This document shows, in pieces, positions 61,494-64,000 of a stretch of DNA of 64,000 nt. The number at the start of each line of letters is the position of its first letter. Position 1 is the stretch's first letter. The notes beneath the pieces were generated by a model, which saw nothing but the letters and a program-made list of their open reading frames with translations, was not told where the DNA came from and searched no databases. Made by a program: the position numbers and the translations under genes. Source of the stretch: Silene conica (Eukaryota; Streptophyta; Magnoliopsida; Caryophyllales; Caryophyllaceae); assembly GCA_029255685.2 (NCBI GenBank), contig CM055314.2, forward strand, positions 71,250,815 through 71,314,814. Reading direction: 5' to 3'.

Positions 61494-63177
61494 TACAAGT
61501 TAGAAAGTGAGGAGAGAGCAAAAAAAACTTCCCCCTTTTCTCTGTAAAACACTAAAAATCCACACCTTCCCCTCTTCGTCCCTTACCCGATCGCTGGAGA
61601 TAGGTCCATTCTGGGGCCCTTCTCCGGCGATCCTTCACATCTCGTCCCTCTTTTGATCCGTTTTTTGACCTCACCCTTTGTGTTTTCTCTTTTCTGACGG
61701 TGTTAGTCTGTTTCGGTGGTTGTTGCTTATTCCTCGGGGTTCTTATCCCTCCGATGCTTTGTCCTGTCGCCGTAAACCTTACATGCATCCCAGGGGTGAT
61801 CCCCCTTTTCTCTCACCCCCGTTCTTAAGGTTTTGTTAAGTGGGTTCAATGATTAGTTTGGTAAGTGTGTTCAGTGTTTAGTTTGTTTAAGCATGTTGTA
61901 GTAAGAGTGGTTTTGTTTAAAAACCTTTTGAGGACATGATTTTTGCCAAAACCTCTTGTGTCCATGGTTTTATAGAAAACTATGTCCCTTTCCCATGGTT
62001 TTGTCCAACAAAACCGTTGGAGTATACGATTTCGTGGAGAAAATCATGTACTCCTTAGCCTATAATTTAGAGGCTTTGGGAGAGCTTTTGGGGCATCCAT
62101 CAAGAGAGAATCATTTTCTAAAAAAGGGTTGCCCCTTGTTGTCGGGTCGGTTTGGGACCGATTGGTGATCCCCCCACCTATCGGTCTTTTTTTGGTGTGT
62201 CTCTTGTGTCTGTGTCTTTGGTCTTTGCATGTAAGACGGTTGTCCTGGGAAGTGTCGCTTGGTGAAATGAGTGTCCTTTGTTGGTTTTCGACTTTGGAAT
62301 GTGTCCATTGTTTTCTTAGAGGTTGGTGTGAGGTCATAGCCGACGATTCTTTCTTTGAGATGTGCCTGGTAGGGGACAAATTGGGTTTTTGGCAGTGTTG
62401 TTGGTTGGTTGGGTTGCGGTGGTTTCGGATTCCAATTGATGTTTCCTTTTTATTTACCTTGTTTATCGTTATTCCAAATAATAAATTTCTCTAGCTTTAT
62501 TTTTATAGTTTTAATTGTTTCGTTGTACTCTAAGGGTGTCTTTTTTAGCAACGAGTTAATAAAGATATTAGTAACTCTTCATCTGGTGTGTGTTGTTTCC
62601 ATCTCCCTCCGTCCTACCGAGATGGTTTTAGTTTAGGGGCTTATCAAGTGGTTTTTTCTTTTGCTTTCTATCTTCTTACTCGCTTTTCTTGGCTATGAGT
62701 TTCTTGTCCGTAGAGACTGTTCTTCAAAGTGTAGGAGTTTCTCCTCTGGAGGTAGGCCTTCATGGTCTACATTCCGTCTTTTCTTTCTACGTCTTTGGGG
62801 CGTAAGTGCACTTAGTTCACTTTCGGTGGGTCAAGGGTCTCATTGGTTTCCAGATATTGTGTATCAAAGCCAAGGGGATGAATCTCCGAGACATATTTTT
62901 GTGTCTTGTTGCAGGTATTTCTCTGAAGCTCAGTTGATTAAGATGAGTAAAGATATGTTCGATCATTTGGCCACATGTGATCGTCCCTTCATGAGGGTTG
63001 AAGTTGATTCCTGTTTTCAGTCGTTCGTTCGCCATCAACACACTTACGTTAGTTACCCGATGTAGTTACTTTGTTGTTTTATTTTATGTTATTACTAAAA
63101 TAAGTACATCTAACCATATGAGTCAAACGTCACCTGTATAAGAACTCTTGTTTCACAGCTGCAAAAAAAAAAAATTG
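61494..63177 (+). mobile_element. Non-LTR-type retroposon, 1.68 kb, poly(A) tail, no reverse transcriptase seen
   Basis: The segment ends in a 12-base A run (63163-63174). It is flanked by ACATTTGTATCA (61482-61493) and ACATTTGTATTA (63178-63189), a 12-base duplication with one mismatch, the mark of target-primed or LINE-mediated insertion. The inside has a pyrimidine-rich 5' part and several open frames (for example 62661-63065, ending HQHTYVSYPM) with no family resemblance. It could be an internally deleted LINE, a new non-autonomous family or a retrocopied transcript. Confidence 0.65.
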
Positions 63178-63189
63178 ACATTTGTATTA

Positions 63190-63528
63190 ACCTAATTTAT
63201 GGTTAAGATAAACAGTATTGTGTTAATCAGACCTGTTATAAAATGGCCTTCAACTCCTCGAATCCACATTTTGTGACATCTATTTACTTATAAATATAAG
63301 CCAACATCATAAACAACCTTATTAAACCTCACAACATCCAAAATTAGACTATTTTTTTGTTTTAATGAGTTACTCTCACTTTAGTATTTTAAATTTTTTA
63401 TTGAGACTTTTTTGATCAACTTTTTTTTTATGACGAGGGGTTTTAATCCCCTGACCCATGCATTCCCGCCCCACCACATGAACCACGTAAACCATCCCCT
63501 TCGGGGGATGCAGTGACCAAGTGGTCAT
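63190..63528. other. Intergenic stretch with short inverted repeats
   Basis: No gene is visible. GAGGGGTTTTAATCCCCTG near 63436-63454 and CATCCCCTTCGGGGGATG at 63493-63510 can form short hairpins. This is the target flank of the copia element that follows. Confidence 0.4.
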
Positions 63529-64000
63529 TGTAGAAAATATAATTGTATTGTATTATTGATAAATTACAAATACAAAGGAGGTAGCCTTATATAGACGACA
63601 AAAGATAACTTTACGTAAACAAAAGATAAGATAAGCTTTAGTGAAGTTGGACGAGGAGTCTAAGTAGAGTTGGACGAGGAGTCTAAGGACTCGAAGGACT
63701 TCGAACATCCGAAGGACTCCAAACATCCTCCCGCAAGATGGACGACCGACGGGAAAGACCAATCTTGGACATCAACATAGTAAAACGCGACCGAGGTAGA
63801 GGCTTGGTAAGACGGCAAGATGATCATCATTAGTGATAGGGGTGACGCGAAGAGAGCCAGCTTGAACCTTTTTCACGAATGAAGTGAAAATCAAGGGCCA
63901 CATGTTTCATTCGAGAATGAAAGACGGGATTAGCGCTTAAGTGCGTAGCACCAAGGTTATCACAATAGACCACAGGAGGCGTGGAAAGAGGGACCTTAAT
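63529..64000 (-). mobile_element. 3' end of a Ty1/copia element, cut by the window edge
   Basis: On the minus strand, 64000-63770 encodes the RNase H end of a copia polyprotein ([20 protein letters not shown], then a LTKPLPRSRF-like phrase). A polypurine tract GCGGGAGGA follows, then a short 3' LTR of about 197 bp (63725 to 63529; TGTTTGGAGTCC to TTTTCTACA). Its RNase H and LTR differ from those of the copia element at 21943-30516, so it is another family. The rest lies beyond the window. Confidence 0.85.

Noticed and set aside
63425-63520. Short GC-rich hairpins as a possible small RNA gene
   Set aside because: The stems are only about 7 bp, with no precursor-length fold visible by eye; more likely a decayed repeat.

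Overview
The window is nuclear DNA of a eudicot plant. Two spliced host genes with plant-type GT-AG introns are visible, and the space between them is filled with nested plant transposons (Athila, Ty1/copia, TRIM, Mutator-like, CACTA, LINE and MITE-like). The repeat style would fit Caryophyllales, but that is a weak inference. There are no bacterial operons, rRNA or tRNA genes, or CRISPR arrays. Exon joints were read by eye from splice signals, reading frame and remembered family sequences. Layout: (1) 910-10011, minus strand: a complete ten-exon gene for DEAD-box RNA helicase RH17. Its introns hold a LINE tail, a Stowaway-like MITE and a local duplication. (2) 10807-36123: a 25.3-kb Athila-type Ty3/gypsy element on the minus strand, with 1.7-kb LTRs. 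A 1.46-kb solo LTR (16924-18384) and an 8.6-kb Ty1/copia element (21943-30516) are inserted into it. (3) 36637-37191: a compact TRIM with both LTRs and a target-site duplication. (4) 37.2-39.3 kb: AT-rich tandem repeats of about 430-465 bp, broken by a MITE-like element. (5) 39311-52964: a Mutator-like element (MULE) with long inverted repeats. It carries a plant-mobile-domain (PMD) gene and a decayed MULE transposase gene. A CACTA transposon (45103-51715) splits the transposase gene, and the CACTA itself contains N-terminal exons of a copper amine oxidase gene and a LINE tail. (6) 53276-60778, plus strand: a conserved plant membrane-protein gene of unknown function whose introns hold several small repeats. 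(7) 61494-63177: a 1.7-kb poly(A) retroposon with no reverse transcriptase that I can see. (8) 63529-64000: the 3' end of another Ty1/copia element, cut by the window edge. The two host genes show no obvious functional link; between them lie about 43 kb made up mostly of nested insertions. The most interesting signals are the CACTA that captured amine oxidase exons inside a PMD-carrying MULE, and short GC-rich palindromes arrayed in the LTRs or leaders of three different LTR elements.
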